Program-made: the position numbers and the translations under genes
Origin: Streptomyces smyrnaeus
Lineage (GTDB): Bacteria; Actinomycetota; Actinomycetes; Streptomycetales; Streptomycetaceae
Direction of reading: 5' to 3'
DNA: 64,000 nucleotides
Assembly: GCF_017676345.1 (NCBI RefSeq)
Contig: NZ_JAFFZM010000016.1
Span: forward strand, 124,001-188,000
Shown here: positions 34,834 to 43,377 of the stretch, piece by piece
Layout: every line of letters begins with the position of its first letter
Position numbering within the stretch: position 1 is the first letter of the stretch
Notes under the pieces: generated by a model
Database searches by the model: none
What the model saw: only the letters and a program-made list of their open reading frames with translations
Told to the model about the DNA's origin: nothing

Positions 34834-35037
34834 ATGGCTACCGGAACCGTTAAGTGGTTCAACGCCGAAAAGGGCTTCGGTTTCATCGCCCAGGACGGCG
34901 GCGGTCCCGATGTCTTCGTCCACTACTCCGCGATCAACGCATCCGGTTTCCGCTCTCTTGAGGAGAACCAGATGGTGTCGTTCGATGTCACGCAGGGCCC
35001 GAAGGGCCCGCAGGCGGAGAATGTCACCGCGCAGTAG
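34834..35037 (+). CDS. Cold-shock domain protein (CspA family)
   Basis: 67-residue OB-fold RNA/DNA-binding protein. RNP1 KGFGFIAQDGG and RNP2 DVFVHYSAI are intact. AAGGAGGGCTT precedes the ATG at good spacing. Codon use is less GC-extreme than in neighbours, as expected for a highly expressed gene. It has its own promoter, a leader of about 90 bases and a strong terminator, so it is monocistronic. Confidence 0.97.
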   Translation: MATGTVKWFNAEKGFGFIAQDGGGPDVFVHYSAINASGFRSLEENQMVSFDVTQGPKGPQAENVTAQ

Positions 35038-35058
35038 TCCCTGACTCTGCAGTATCCA

Positions 35059-35094
35059 AGGAGCCCCCGCCTCGGCGGGGGCTCCTGCCTTTTG
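35059..35094 (+). terminator. Strong intrinsic terminator after the cold-shock gene
   Basis: AGGAGCCCCCGCC (35059-35071) and GGCGGGGGCTCCT (35074-35086) make a 12-13 bp stem with a tight loop, followed by GCCTTTTG. The most classical terminator of the window. Confidence 0.85.
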
Positions 35095-35175
35095 TCCGCG
35101 CCCCGCTTCCGGAGCCCAAGCTCCGGTCCGGAGCCCGCGCCCCGTCCGGGGGCTCGCTCGCCGTCCGGCGGGCGG

Positions 35176-35676
35176 TCAGCAGCCCTGCTCGTAGCCCGCT
35201 ATCGCGGCAACCTTCGCCGCCGAGGCCGAGCCCTCGTCGAAGTGCTGGTCCAGCCACTCGTCCAGCAGCGTACGGGCCAGTTCCAGGCCGATGACGCGCT
35301 GGCCGAAGCACAGGACCTGGGCGTTGTTGCTGAGCACGGAGCGCTGCACGGAGTAGCTGTCGTGCGCGGTCACGGCCCGGATGCCGGGGACCTTGTTGGC
35401 GCTGATCGCGACGCCCAGCCCGGTGCCGCAGACCAGCAGCGCCCGGTCGGCCTCGCCGTCGGCCACCCGGCGGGCCGCCTCGACGGCGACATGGGGGTAG
35501 GCCCTGCCGAGGTCGGAACTGCCGGCCCCGTCGCCGCCGACGCCGACGTCGAAGACCTCGGCCACCCGGGCGTCACCCAGCAGGTCCTTCTTGAGGGCTT
35601 CCTTGTAGTCGAGACCCGCGTCGTCGCAGCCCACGACGACACGGAACGGCCGGGGCGCTGCGGGGGTGCTGCTCAT
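35176..35676 (-). CDS. RpiB/LacAB-family sugar-phosphate isomerase
   Basis: 166 residues. RpiB fold with VVVGCDDAGLDYKEALK at the N-terminus, active-site segments VCGTGLGVAISANKVPGIRAV (catalytic Cys region) and NNAQVLCFGQRVIG. Classical RpiB converts ribose-5-P and ribulose-5-P. Here it lies 24 bases after a DhaK-DhaL kinase, the arrangement of the DerI/DerK pair that isomerises erythrulose-4-P to erythrose-4-P in Mycobacterium smegmatis; that role is an inference. Last gene of the polyol operon. Confidence 0.85.
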   Translation of the reverse strand: MSSTPAAPRPFRVVVGCDDAGLDYKEALKKDLLGDARVAEVFDVGVGGDGAGSSDLGRAYPHVAVEAARRVADGEADRALLVCGTGLGVAISANKVPGIRAVTAHDSYSVQRSVLSNNAQVLCFGQRVIGLELARTLLDEWLDQHFDEGSASAAKVAAIAGYEQGC

Positions 35677-35700
35677 GGTGCGTTCCTCCTGGTGACGGGG

Positions 35701-37449
35701 TCAGAGGGCAGGTCGTACGGTGTCGGCCACGGCTCCCAGGACCATCGCCAGCGAGGTGGCGCCCGGGTCCGGGGTGCCGATGCTGCGTTCGGCGAGCGGC
35801 CGGGCCCGGCCCAGCCTCGGGCGCAGCTCGGCGGTGGCCTCGGCGGCGGTACGGGCCACATCGGCGGCGGCACCGAGGGCCTCGGCGGGCGGACTGCCCG
35901 CCTCCAGCCGCTCCTGGAAGGCGGTCACGAACGGGGCGAGCGCGTCGACCAGCGTCTTGTCGCCCGGCTCCGCCTTGCCGAGCGTGGTGACGGCCTCCAG
36001 CGCGGCCCGCGCGCCGTCGGCCAGTTCCGTCGGCGCGGGAGCGCGGTCGGCGGGGAGCGCGGAGCCGAGAGCGCGCAGCCCCGCGCCCCACAGCGCTCCC
36101 GAGGTGCCGCCCGCCTCGGCCGCCCACGCGTCCCCGGCCGCACCGAGCAGTGCGGCCGGTGCGGCCTCGGTGGCCTGCGCCTTCTCGGCGGCGGCGAGCG
36201 CCGCGTCCACGCCCTTGCACATACCGCGTCCGTGGTCCCCGTCCCCGGCGACGGCGTCGAGCCGGCCGAGGGCCTCCTCCTGCTCGTGCAGCAGGGTGTG
36301 GGCCGCTCGGAGGGCCCGTACGGCGGTGCTGCCGACGGTGATCGCCTCGCCGGTCGCGAGGGCGGGCTGTGCTGCCGCACGGCCGGCCGTCGCCGTGCGG
36401 GGTGCGCTCGCCGCCCTGCCGGTGGCGGTCGCTTCGGGGGCGGTCCCGCCGCGGCGGAAGGCGGGGGTGTCGGCGGGGGCGAGCCAGAGCCGTTCCAGCT
36501 CGTCGTCCAGCCAGGTGACGGTCAGCGAGCAGCCCGCCATGTCCAGTGAGGTGACCAGTTCACCGACCTCCGGACGGATCAGCTCCAGCCCCGCCTCGGT
36601 GAGCAGCCGCTCGACGGACGCCCACAGGACGTACAGCTCCTCGTACTTGGTGGCGCCCAGACCGTTGAGGAGGACCGCCACCCGGCGGCTGTCGGCGGCC
36701 TCGTCGGGCCGTTCGGCCAGCAGCCCCTCCACCAGGGTGCCGGCCAGCTCCTGAGCCGACGTCAGCTCGCTCTCGCGCACGCCGGGCTCCCCGTGGATGC
36801 CCAGCCCGAGGCCCAGCTTGCCCTCGGGCACGGTGAACAGCGGCTCCCGCTGGCCCGGGAGCGTGCAGCCCGCGAACGCGACACCCAGCGAGCGGGTACG
36901 GGCGTTGGTGTGCTCCGCGACCCGGACCACCTCCTGAAGGCTCGCGCCCTCCTCGGCCGCTGCGGAGGCCGTCTTGTAGACGGTGAAGCCCCCCGCTATG
37001 CCGCGGCGCCGGTCCGCCTCGGCGGCGGGGGCGCTGGCGATGTCGTCGGTGACGGCGAAGCAGCGGGCCGGTATGCCCTCGTCGGTCAGCCGCTGGGCGG
37101 CCTGACCGAAGTTCATGACGTCGCCCGCGTAGTTGCCGAACATGAACAGCACACCTGCCCCCGTCTCGGCCTCCGCCGCCACGGAGTACGCCTGCGCGGC
37201 GGACGGGGAGGTGAAGACGTTGCCTATCACCGATCCGTCGGCGAACCCCTTGCCGACCACCCCGCAGAAGGCGGGGTAGTGGCCGGAGCCGCCGCCGGTC
37301 AGCACGGCGACCTTCGCGGTGCCGGGGCGGTGCGCCCTGACGACACCGCCGCCGCCCGGGACTGCTCGGACGTGGTCGGGGTGCGCCGCGACGAAGCCTT
37401 GGACCATGTCCTCGGCGAAGCGGGCCGGGTCGTTGAATACGCGGGTCAT
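35701..37449 (-). CDS. ATP-dependent DhaK-DhaL fused kinase (ketose kinase)
   Basis: 582 residues, DhaK and DhaL domains in one chain as in ATP-dependent dihydroxyacetone kinases. DhaK: GGGSGHYPAFCGVVGKGFADG and the substrate-binding His in LGLGIHGEPGV. DhaL: nucleotide/Mg site AGDGDHGRGMCKG, where a His stands where many dihydroxyacetone kinases have Thr or Cys. ATG 37449 has GGAGTCCTCC upstream. With the neighbouring RpiB-type isomerase this points to a C4 keto-sugar such as erythrulose rather than dihydroxyacetone, by analogy with DerK/LerK. An Ala/Thr/Arg-rich linker joins the domains. Confidence 0.88.
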   Translation of the reverse strand: MTRVFNDPARFAEDMVQGFVAAHPDHVRAVPGGGGVVRAHRPGTAKVAVLTGGGSGHYPAFCGVVGKGFADGSVIGNVFTSPSAAQAYSVAAEAETGAGVLFMFGNYAGDVMNFGQAAQRLTDEGIPARCFAVTDDIASAPAAEADRRRGIAGGFTVYKTASAAAEEGASLQEVVRVAEHTNARTRSLGVAFAGCTLPGQREPLFTVPEGKLGLGLGIHGEPGVRESELTSAQELAGTLVEGLLAERPDEAADSRRVAVLLNGLGATKYEELYVLWASVERLLTEAGLELIRPEVGELVTSLDMAGCSLTVTWLDDELERLWLAPADTPAFRRGGTAPEATATGRAASAPRTATAGRAAAQPALATGEAITVGSTAVRALRAAHTLLHEQEEALGRLDAVAGDGDHGRGMCKGVDAALAAAEKAQATEAAPAALLGAAGDAWAAEAGGTSGALWGAGLRALGSALPADRAPAPTELADGARAALEAVTTLGKAEPGDKTLVDALAPFVTAFQERLEAGSPPAEALGAAADVARTAAEATAELRPRLGRARPLAERSIGTPDPGATSLAMVLGAVADTVRPAL

Positions 37450-37614
37450 GGAGGACTCCAGCAGTTCGTTGTGCCCTGGGACCGGACAGCGCCGAGCCGC
37501 GACCGGAGCGGGTCCCGGTGCCGGAAGGCGCGCGAGGGGCCGGGGCGGATTCACCAGGAGACGGGGTTGGCCGGGGGCGGGGTTCGCGGGGCGGGGTTCA
37601 CCAGCAGGCGGGAT

Positions 37615-39069
37615 TCACCAGGACTGGCGGGCTCTTTCCAAGGTGTCGAGATACCGGTGGTAGCCGTCCTCGTAGAAGGCGACCGCCGCGTCGTCGGCGC
37701 GGGCGACCCGGCCGCCGCCTGCGGCATCGGCGCTTCCGGCGTCGACGCCCAGCGCGCGCCACGCCACCCGAGCGGCGCCGCGGATGCCCACGGCGTCCTC
37801 GCGTACCTGCACGTCCCGCCCGAGCACACCGGCGAAGATGCGGCCCCATTCACCGGAGCGGGCTCCCCCGCCGCAGGCGGTGACGGCTCCGTCGACGCCG
37901 AGGGTCTCCAGGCAGTGCCGGGCCGAGTAGGCGACCGCTTCGCACAGGGCGCGGACCAGGTCGGCGCGGCCGGTCAGCGGAGAGAGCCCGTCCAGGCGCC
38001 CACGGGCGCGGGCGTCCACGAAGGGGGCCCGCTCACCGCTGGTGGACAGGAACGGCAGGGCCGTCACTCCGGCGGCGCCGTACGGGGACTGGGCCAGCAG
38101 CGCGTCGAGTTCTTCGATGCGCACGCCGAGCATCCCCAGCAGCCAGTCCAGCCCCGCGGTGCCGATCATGGCGGGCATCACCCGCAGATACCGGCCCTCG
38201 TAGGGGGTGGCCAGGACCATGCCGGCCGCCTCGTCGGCCGCGCCCGGTGCGGGGTCGTCGCTCAGCACCTGGCAGGCCAGCGTCGTACCGACGATGAGGT
38301 TGCCCTCGCCGACCTGCTGAAGGCCCGAGCCGAAGCCGCAGGCGGGGATGTCGAACGGGCCGGCGCTCACCGGCAGCCCGGCGGGCAGCCCCAGCTCGGC
38401 GGCCACCTTGGGCAGCAGTCCGAACAGCGCGCCGGGCGGTGCGGGTTCGGCCAGCAGTCCCCGCCAGCGGCCCAGTCCGCACAGCTCCAGTGCCTCGTCG
38501 TCGTAGCTGCGGCGTGCCACGTCCAGGAACGGCACCGAGGCGTCGGAGGCGTCCACCGTCCGTTCACCGGTGAAGCGCTGGGCGATGGCGTCGACGCAGT
38601 ACCCGGCCACGTCGGCCGCGGCGAGCCGCTCGGGCTCGTGTTCGGCCAGGTGGGCCAGGAGCGGTCCGGCGGCGCCCGGGAACATACCGGCCCCGGTGCG
38701 CCGGTAGACCTCCCGCGCCGTGCCGTCGGCGGCCCACTTGTCCAGGACGGGTGCCGCGCGGCCGTCCATCCACGACAGCGCGCGGCCGACCGGACGGCCG
38801 CGGGCGTCCCGCAGCCACAGGCCATCGCCCTGACCGGTCAGGGCGAGGGCTTCGACGGGCTCGTTCGGGTCGAGCTGTGCGGCATCGGCGACGGCGGCCC
38901 GTACGACGGTGACGACCGTACCGATGACCTCGTCCATGTCCTGCTCGACGCGGTTGCCCGGCAGCGTGTAGAGCGTGCTGCGGGCCTCGTGCGCGGGGGT
39001 GGTGCGCCCGTCACGCGCGATGAGCTGGGCCTTGGTGACCGAGGTGCCGACGTCGACCCCGACGATCAT
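37615..39069 (-). CDS. FGGY-family carbohydrate kinase
   Basis: 484 residues. N-terminal phosphate motif GVDVGTSVTKAQLIARDG, substrate-side ALTGQGDGLWLRDARGRPVG, and C-terminal ATP-site VTACGGGARSGEWGRIFAGVL. Relatives phosphorylate pentuloses, pentitols or erythritol; the GQGDGLW segment is reminiscent of erythritol-kinase-like members, but substrate cannot be fixed by eye. ATG 39069 overlaps the stop of the dehydrogenase gene (ATGA). A 165-base gap with GC-rich repeats separates it from the kinase gene downstream. Confidence 0.85.
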   Translation of the reverse strand: MIVGVDVGTSVTKAQLIARDGRTTPAHEARSTLYTLPGNRVEQDMDEVIGTVVTVVRAAVADAAQLDPNEPVEALALTGQGDGLWLRDARGRPVGRALSWMDGRAAPVLDKWAADGTAREVYRRTGAGMFPGAAGPLLAHLAEHEPERLAAADVAGYCVDAIAQRFTGERTVDASDASVPFLDVARRSYDDEALELCGLGRWRGLLAEPAPPGALFGLLPKVAAELGLPAGLPVSAGPFDIPACGFGSGLQQVGEGNLIVGTTLACQVLSDDPAPGAADEAAGMVLATPYEGRYLRVMPAMIGTAGLDWLLGMLGVRIEELDALLAQSPYGAAGVTALPFLSTSGERAPFVDARARGRLDGLSPLTGRADLVRALCEAVAYSARHCLETLGVDGAVTACGGGARSGEWGRIFAGVLGRDVQVREDAVGIRGAARVAWRALGVDAGSADAAGGGRVARADDAAVAFYEDGYHRYLDTLERARQSW

Positions 39070-40157
39070 GACTGCTGCCCTCCCCCGGCCGCTCCCGTGG
39101 TGTCGAACACCTCCGGGTTCACCACGAACTCGGGGCGCTCGCCGCGCAGATACGCGGCCGCCTGCGCCGCGGTGATGGCCGCGGCACGGTCGGCGGTCTG
39201 CCGGGTGGCGCCCGCCAGGTGCGGGGTGGTGATGACGTTGGGCGCCCGGTGCAGCGGCCAGTCGGCGGGCGGCGGCTCGACGTCGTACACGTCCAGGGCC
39301 AGCGCGCCCAGATGGCCGGACTTCAGCATCGCGGGCAGCGGGCCGTAGTCCATGAGTTCACCGCGCGCGGAGTTGACGAGCACCGCGCCCTTGGGGAGCA
39401 GCTTGAGGTTGTCGGCGTTCAGCATGTGCCGTGTCTCGGGGGTGACGCGGGCGTGCAGACTGACGACCGAGCTGCGGCGCAGCAGCTCTTCCAGGGCCAC
39501 CAGCTCCACGCCGTCGGCCGCCGCCTTGGCCGGGTCGGCGTAGGGGTCGGCGACCAGCACCTCGGAGCCGAAGGCGCGCAGCACCCGGGCGACGATGGCA
39601 CCGATGGCGCCGTAGCCGACGAGCCCGACGGTGGTGCCGTCCAGCTCGATGCCCGCGTTCTCGATGGCGTAGTAGTCGCCGCGCCAGGTGCCCTTCTTCA
39701 GCTCCGCGTCGGAGGCGGGGATCCGGCGCAGCGCGGCGAGCATCAGCCCGAGCGCGAACTCGGCGGCGGCTGCCGCATTGCGGCCGGGGGTGAAGGTGAC
39801 GGGGATGCCGGCGCGGGTGGCGGCCTCGACGTCCACGTTGACGGGGCCGCCGCGGGCCACCGCGATCAGCTTGAGGTTCGGGGCCTCGCGAATGACGCGC
39901 TCGGTGAACGGCGCCATCTGGATGAGCGCCACCTCGGCGTCGCCGAGCGCTTCGAGCAGCTCGTCCTCGGTCCCGCTGGCCTCCTTGACGTTGCCGACGG
40001 GCCCGAAGGGGGTGTGCGGCCAGGGGGTGGTCTGGGTGCGGAAGTCCAGTGCGGTGCCCGGGGCGGCTTCCTTGAGCGCGTCGACGAACAACTGGGGGGC
40101 GATGAAGTGGTCGCCCGAGGCCAGCACCTTGATCGGGTCAGCTGTCGGGTCCGTCAT
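39066..40157 (-). CDS. D-isomer-specific 2-hydroxyacid dehydrogenase
   Basis: 363 residues. NAD site VGLVGYGAIGAIVARVLRAFG, catalytic Arg in VNSARGELMD, and catalytic His in NVITTPHLAGATRQT. Resembles phosphoglycerate dehydrogenase relatives. Placed between a HAD phosphatase and an FGGY kinase with stop-start overlaps on both sides, it must act in the same catabolic route, perhaps on a sugar acid derived from the polyol; the exact substrate is unknown. ATG 40157 overlaps the HAD stop. Confidence 0.87.
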   Translation of the reverse strand: MTDPTADPIKVLASGDHFIAPQLFVDALKEAAPGTALDFRTQTTPWPHTPFGPVGNVKEASGTEDELLEALGDAEVALIQMAPFTERVIREAPNLKLIAVARGGPVNVDVEAATRAGIPVTFTPGRNAAAAAEFALGLMLAALRRIPASDAELKKGTWRGDYYAIENAGIELDGTTVGLVGYGAIGAIVARVLRAFGSEVLVADPYADPAKAAADGVELVALEELLRRSSVVSLHARVTPETRHMLNADNLKLLPKGAVLVNSARGELMDYGPLPAMLKSGHLGALALDVYDVEPPPADWPLHRAPNVITTPHLAGATRQTADRAAAITAAQAAAYLRGERPEFVVNPEVFDTTGAAGGGQQS

Positions 40158-40825
40158 GCCCGGTCACCTTCCTTGAGCTGGGAGAGCAGATAGCGGCGTA
40201 CGTCGTCGTGGTCGCTCGCGCAGTGGGCGGCGCCCGCCAGTGCGTCGGCGGCCGGCGGATAGCCGGGGTTGGGGATGGCGACGACCGTCATCCCGGCCGC
40301 CGCGGCGGCGCGCAGCCCGTTGCTGGAGTCCTCGACCGCCAGACAGTCGGCCGCGGGGACGCCGAGCTTGTCGGCGGCCGCGAGGTAGACGTCCGGGCTG
40401 GGCTTGCCGCGCGGGACCTCTGCGCTGGAGACGGTGGCCTTGAAGTGGTGGTCGACTCCATGGTGCGCGAGGACGGCGTCGATCACGCGGCGCGGCGCGG
40501 AGGAGGCCAGCGCGATGGGCCCGCGCGCGGCGGCTTCGGTGATCATCTCGCGGGCGCCGGGCAGCAGCTCGATCTCCCCGTCCTCCAGCGCCTTGATCAT
40601 GCCGTCCACGACGGTGCGCTCGGTGTCGGCGACGCTGTCGCCGCCGCCGGCGAACTCGGTGAGGAAGGCGGCCCATTCCGGGGCGCTCATTCCCTGGCAG
40701 CTCTTGGTCTGCTCGGGCCCCCACTGCTTGCCGCGCTCGGCGGCGAACGCGGTCCACAGCCGCTCCCAGAGATGCTCGCTCTCGACGAGCACTCCGTCCA
40801 TGTCAAACACCACTGCATCGGCCAC
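40154..40825 (-). CDS. HAD-superfamily phosphatase, beta-phosphoglucomutase-like
   Basis: 223 residues. Motif I VVFDMDGVLVESE, motif II ALASSAPRRVI, motif III/IV KPSPDVYLAAADKLG and AVEDSSNGLRAAAAAG are all present. Small cytosolic phosphatase or mutase acting on sugar phosphates. First gene of the minus-strand operon; the start follows GGTGAGGAGTTCCGGCC. The promoter region towards the divergent DeoR gene contains TAACA-N7-TGTTA. Confidence 0.87.
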   Translation of the reverse strand: MADAVVFDMDGVLVESEHLWERLWTAFAAERGKQWGPEQTKSCQGMSAPEWAAFLTEFAGGGDSVADTERTVVDGMIKALEDGEIELLPGAREMITEAAARGPIALASSAPRRVIDAVLAHHGVDHHFKATVSSAEVPRGKPSPDVYLAAADKLGVPAADCLAVEDSSNGLRAAAAAGMTVVAIPNPGYPPAADALAGAAHCASDHDDVRRYLLSQLKEGDRA

Positions 40826-40859
40826 GGCCGGAACTCCTCACCTTCGGCTCCCAGCAAAT

Positions 40860-40876
40860 TAACACTGCTTCTGTTA
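40860..40876. promoter_or_regulatory. Candidate DeoR operator in the divergent promoter
   Basis: TAACA-CTGCTTC-TGTTA, an inverted repeat between the HAD and DeoR genes, in an unusually AT-rich stretch. The same pentamers recur before the MFS gene. Confidence 0.45.
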
Positions 40877-40964
40877 TCTGTCACTCATGCGTTGATACGC
40901 CCACCACAAGCAATGTGAGGCTTCCGCCGATCCGGGGGCCGAACCGAACCGTACGGGGTGCAGG

Positions 40965-41759
40965 ATGGTCCGTATGACCGCCCATTCAGCAGCGCGCGCC
41001 ACGCGCCAGAAGCGTCAGCAGCAGATCGTCGACCACGTGCTGGCCAAGGGCGACGCCTCGGTGGCCGAGCTGACGGAGCTGACCGGCGTCAGCGTGATGA
41101 CCGTGCACCGGGACATCGCCGAACTCGCCGATCGCGGCATCCTGCGCAAGTACCACGGCGGAGTCTCGGCCCAGCCCTCCACCGTCTTCGAGTCCAGCTC
41201 GGACTTCCGGCTGCACGCGCACACCGGCGAGAAGGAGGCGCTGGCCAGGGCCGCGCTGGAGTTCGTGACGCCGGGCATGTCGCTGATGCTGGACGACTCG
41301 ACCACCGCTCTGGCCTTCGCGAAGCTGCTGCCGCAGGTGGGACCGCTGACCGTGGTCACCAACTACCGGCTGATCACCGAGGAGCTGCGGCCCGTGGAGG
41401 ACGTACGGCTCATCGGGATCGGCGGCGAGTACTCGCGCACCCACGACTCGTGGATCGGGCTCTCCGCGCTGGAGATGATCAAAAGCTTCTCGGTGGATCT
41501 GACCGTCGTGTCCACCTCCGCCATCACCGGCACCATGACCTACCACCAGGAGCAGGAGATCGTCGCCCTCAAACGCGCGATGCGGGAGGCCGGCTCGGTG
41601 AGCGTGCTGCTGATGGACCACAGCAAGGTCGGCCGCAGCGCTCTGCACCGGCTCGACCCGGTGCGCGCGTTCGACCATGTGGTGCTGTCCGGCCCGGTGG
41701 ACGACGAGCTGGTGGCGGAGCTGCGGAAGCTGACGGACGTACGGGTCGTGTCGGCGTAG
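40965..41759 (+). CDS. DeoR-family transcriptional repressor
   Basis: 264 residues. N-terminal winged helix QQQIVDHVLAKGDASVAELTELTGVSVMTVHRDIAEL followed in the genome by the DeoR C-terminal sugar-phosphate-sensing domain with IGIGGEYSRTHDSWIG and LLMDHSKVGRSALHRL. Divergent from the catabolic operon and followed by the transporter, so it most likely represses both and responds to a phosphorylated intermediate. ATG 40965 or ATG 40974 could be used; neither has a strong ribosome site. Confidence 0.9.
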   Translation: MVRMTAHSAARATRQKRQQQIVDHVLAKGDASVAELTELTGVSVMTVHRDIAELADRGILRKYHGGVSAQPSTVFESSSDFRLHAHTGEKEALARAALEFVTPGMSLMLDDSTTALAFAKLLPQVGPLTVVTNYRLITEELRPVEDVRLIGIGGEYSRTHDSWIGLSALEMIKSFSVDLTVVSTSAITGTMTYHQEQEIVALKRAMREAGSVSVLLMDHSKVGRSALHRLDPVRAFDHVVLSGPVDDELVAELRKLTDVRVVSA

Positions 41760-41803
41760 CGCCCCTCCTGCGACAGGGGTCCGGCTACGCGAGGGATTCG
41801 CGC

Positions 41804-41840
41804 TGTTACGCGGTAGCGAACTTGACCGTTACTTTTAACA
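41804..41840. promoter_or_regulatory. Candidate DeoR operators before the MFS gene
   Basis: TGTTA (41804-41808), CGTTA (41827-41831) and TAACA (41836-41840); CGTTA-CTTT-TAACA is an inverted repeat. The half-sites match those at 40860-40876. Confidence 0.4.
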
Positions 41841-41917
41841 TAGCTCTTGATATTTCTCGCAGGCGGGCTGAGGATCTGCGGTGCACCAACTGGTTACCTC
41901 AGAGCGGAGGCCCCCCG

Positions 41918-43240
41918 ATGACGGATCCAGCGACCCGAGCCCCTGACGGAGGGCTACTCGATCGCATAGGGCTGCCGAAGCCCCTGGTCCTCGGATACAT
42001 CGGCGTACTGCTGTTCATGATCGGCGACGGGGTCGAGAGCGGGTTCATCGCGCCCTACATGGCCGACCACGGCGCGGGCACCGATGTGAAGGCCGGCTAC
42101 GTCATCACCGCCTACGGCGTCGCCGTGATGCTGGCCTCCTGGTTCTCCGGCGCGCTGTCCGAGGTGTGGGGCCCGCGCAAGGTGATGTGGGTCGGCCTGG
42201 GCATCTGGGCGGTCTTCGACGCGCTCTACCTGGTCTTCGCGCTCGGCACCGAGAACTACCCGATGATGCTGATCCTCTACGGCATCCGCGGCTTCGGCTA
42301 TCCGCTCTTCGCCTTCGGCTTCCTCGTCTGGATCACCGGCACAGCGCCGAAGGCCCGGCTGGGCACCGCCGTGGGCTGGTTCTACTTCGCCTTCACCGGC
42401 GGCCTGCCCACCCTCGGCTCCCTGTGGTCCAGCTTCACCATCCCCGCCATCGGCGAGATGGGCACCCTGTGGAGCGCGCTCGGCCTGATCCTGCTCGGCG
42501 GCGCCGTCGCACTGGTGGGCGCCAAGCGGCGGGCGGGCGGCGAACGGCTGGCCGACCCCGGCGTGACCACGGGCCAGTCGCTGTTCAACAGCGTCTCGAT
42601 CGTCTGGACCCACCCACGCGTCCTGGTCGGCTGCCTGGTGCGCATCATCAACACCGCACCCGAGTTCGGCATGCTCGTGTATCTGCCGCGGATCTTCTCC
42701 GACGACGTCGGCTTCGGCACCGACAAGTGGCTCCAGCTGCTGGCGATCATCTACGGCACCAACATCTTCTTCAACCTGATCTTCGGTGCCGTCTCCGACA
42801 AGATCGGCTGGCGCACCACCATCGCCACGTTCGGCGCCTTCGGCTGCGCGGTCAGTGTGACGGTGCTCTACTTCGTACCGACCTGGCTGGGCCCGGACTA
42901 CTACTGGGTCGCCGTGCTCGCCGGCATGCTGTACGGCGCCACGCTGGCCGGCTTCGTGCCCATCTCCGCGCTGATCCCGAACATGGCCCCCGACAACAAG
43001 GGCGGCGCGATGGCGCTCCTCAACCTCGGCGCGGGCGGCGCCGCCTTCGTGGGCCCGGCCATCGCCTCGCTGTTCCTCCCGCTGGTGGGAGCGGGCGGCG
43101 TGACGATCGTCTTCCTGGTGCTGTACCTGGTCGCCATGGTGCTGACCTTCTTCCTCAAGATGCCCGAGGAGCAGGGCGGCTCCGGCTCCCCCGTCGCCGC
43201 CTCACCGCCTGGCAAGAGCTCGGCCCCCACACCTGCCTGA
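41918..43240 (+). CDS. MFS polyol permease (RbtT/DalT-like)
   Basis: 440 residues, 12 membrane helices. It resembles the ribitol and arabinitol permeases of enteric bacteria: VLGYIGVLLFMIGDGVESGF in helix 1, LYGIRGFGYPLFAFGFLVWI, SFTIPAIGEMGTLW, VRIINTAPEFGMLVYLPRIF and NKGGAMALLNLGAG all have counterparts there. This family imports polyols by proton symport. ATG 41918 has GGAGG eight bases upstream. Its position behind DeoR and the shared half-sites link it to the minus-strand catabolic operon. Confidence 0.88.
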   Translation: MTDPATRAPDGGLLDRIGLPKPLVLGYIGVLLFMIGDGVESGFIAPYMADHGAGTDVKAGYVITAYGVAVMLASWFSGALSEVWGPRKVMWVGLGIWAVFDALYLVFALGTENYPMMLILYGIRGFGYPLFAFGFLVWITGTAPKARLGTAVGWFYFAFTGGLPTLGSLWSSFTIPAIGEMGTLWSALGLILLGGAVALVGAKRRAGGERLADPGVTTGQSLFNSVSIVWTHPRVLVGCLVRIINTAPEFGMLVYLPRIFSDDVGFGTDKWLQLLAIIYGTNIFFNLIFGAVSDKIGWRTTIATFGAFGCAVSVTVLYFVPTWLGPDYYWVAVLAGMLYGATLAGFVPISALIPNMAPDNKGGAMALLNLGAGGAAFVGPAIASLFLPLVGAGGVTIVFLVLYLVAMVLTFFLKMPEEQGGSGSPVAASPPGKSSAPTPA

Positions 43241-43287
43241 GGCTCCGCCGAGGGGGTGCCCCCGCCCGCCGCTCGCGGGCTGCGGGC

Positions 43288-43321
43288 GGCCGGTGGCCGG
43301 TGGCCGGTGGCCGGTGGCCGG
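43288..43321. repeat. Tandem 7-bp repeat
   Basis: Almost five copies of GGCCGGT in the gap after the transporter gene. Confidence 0.8.
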
Positions 43322-43326
43322 CCGCG

Positions 43327-43362
43327 CTGTTCCCCGCGCCCCTTCGGTGGCGCGGGGAACAG
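43327..43362. terminator. Hairpin between convergent MFS and DUF3224 genes
   Basis: CTGTTCCCCGCGCC (43327-43340) and GGCGCGGGGAACAG (43349-43362), perfect 14-bp stem with an 8-base loop. Confidence 0.75.
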
Positions 43363-43377
43363 CCGGTTCTGAGGGCG

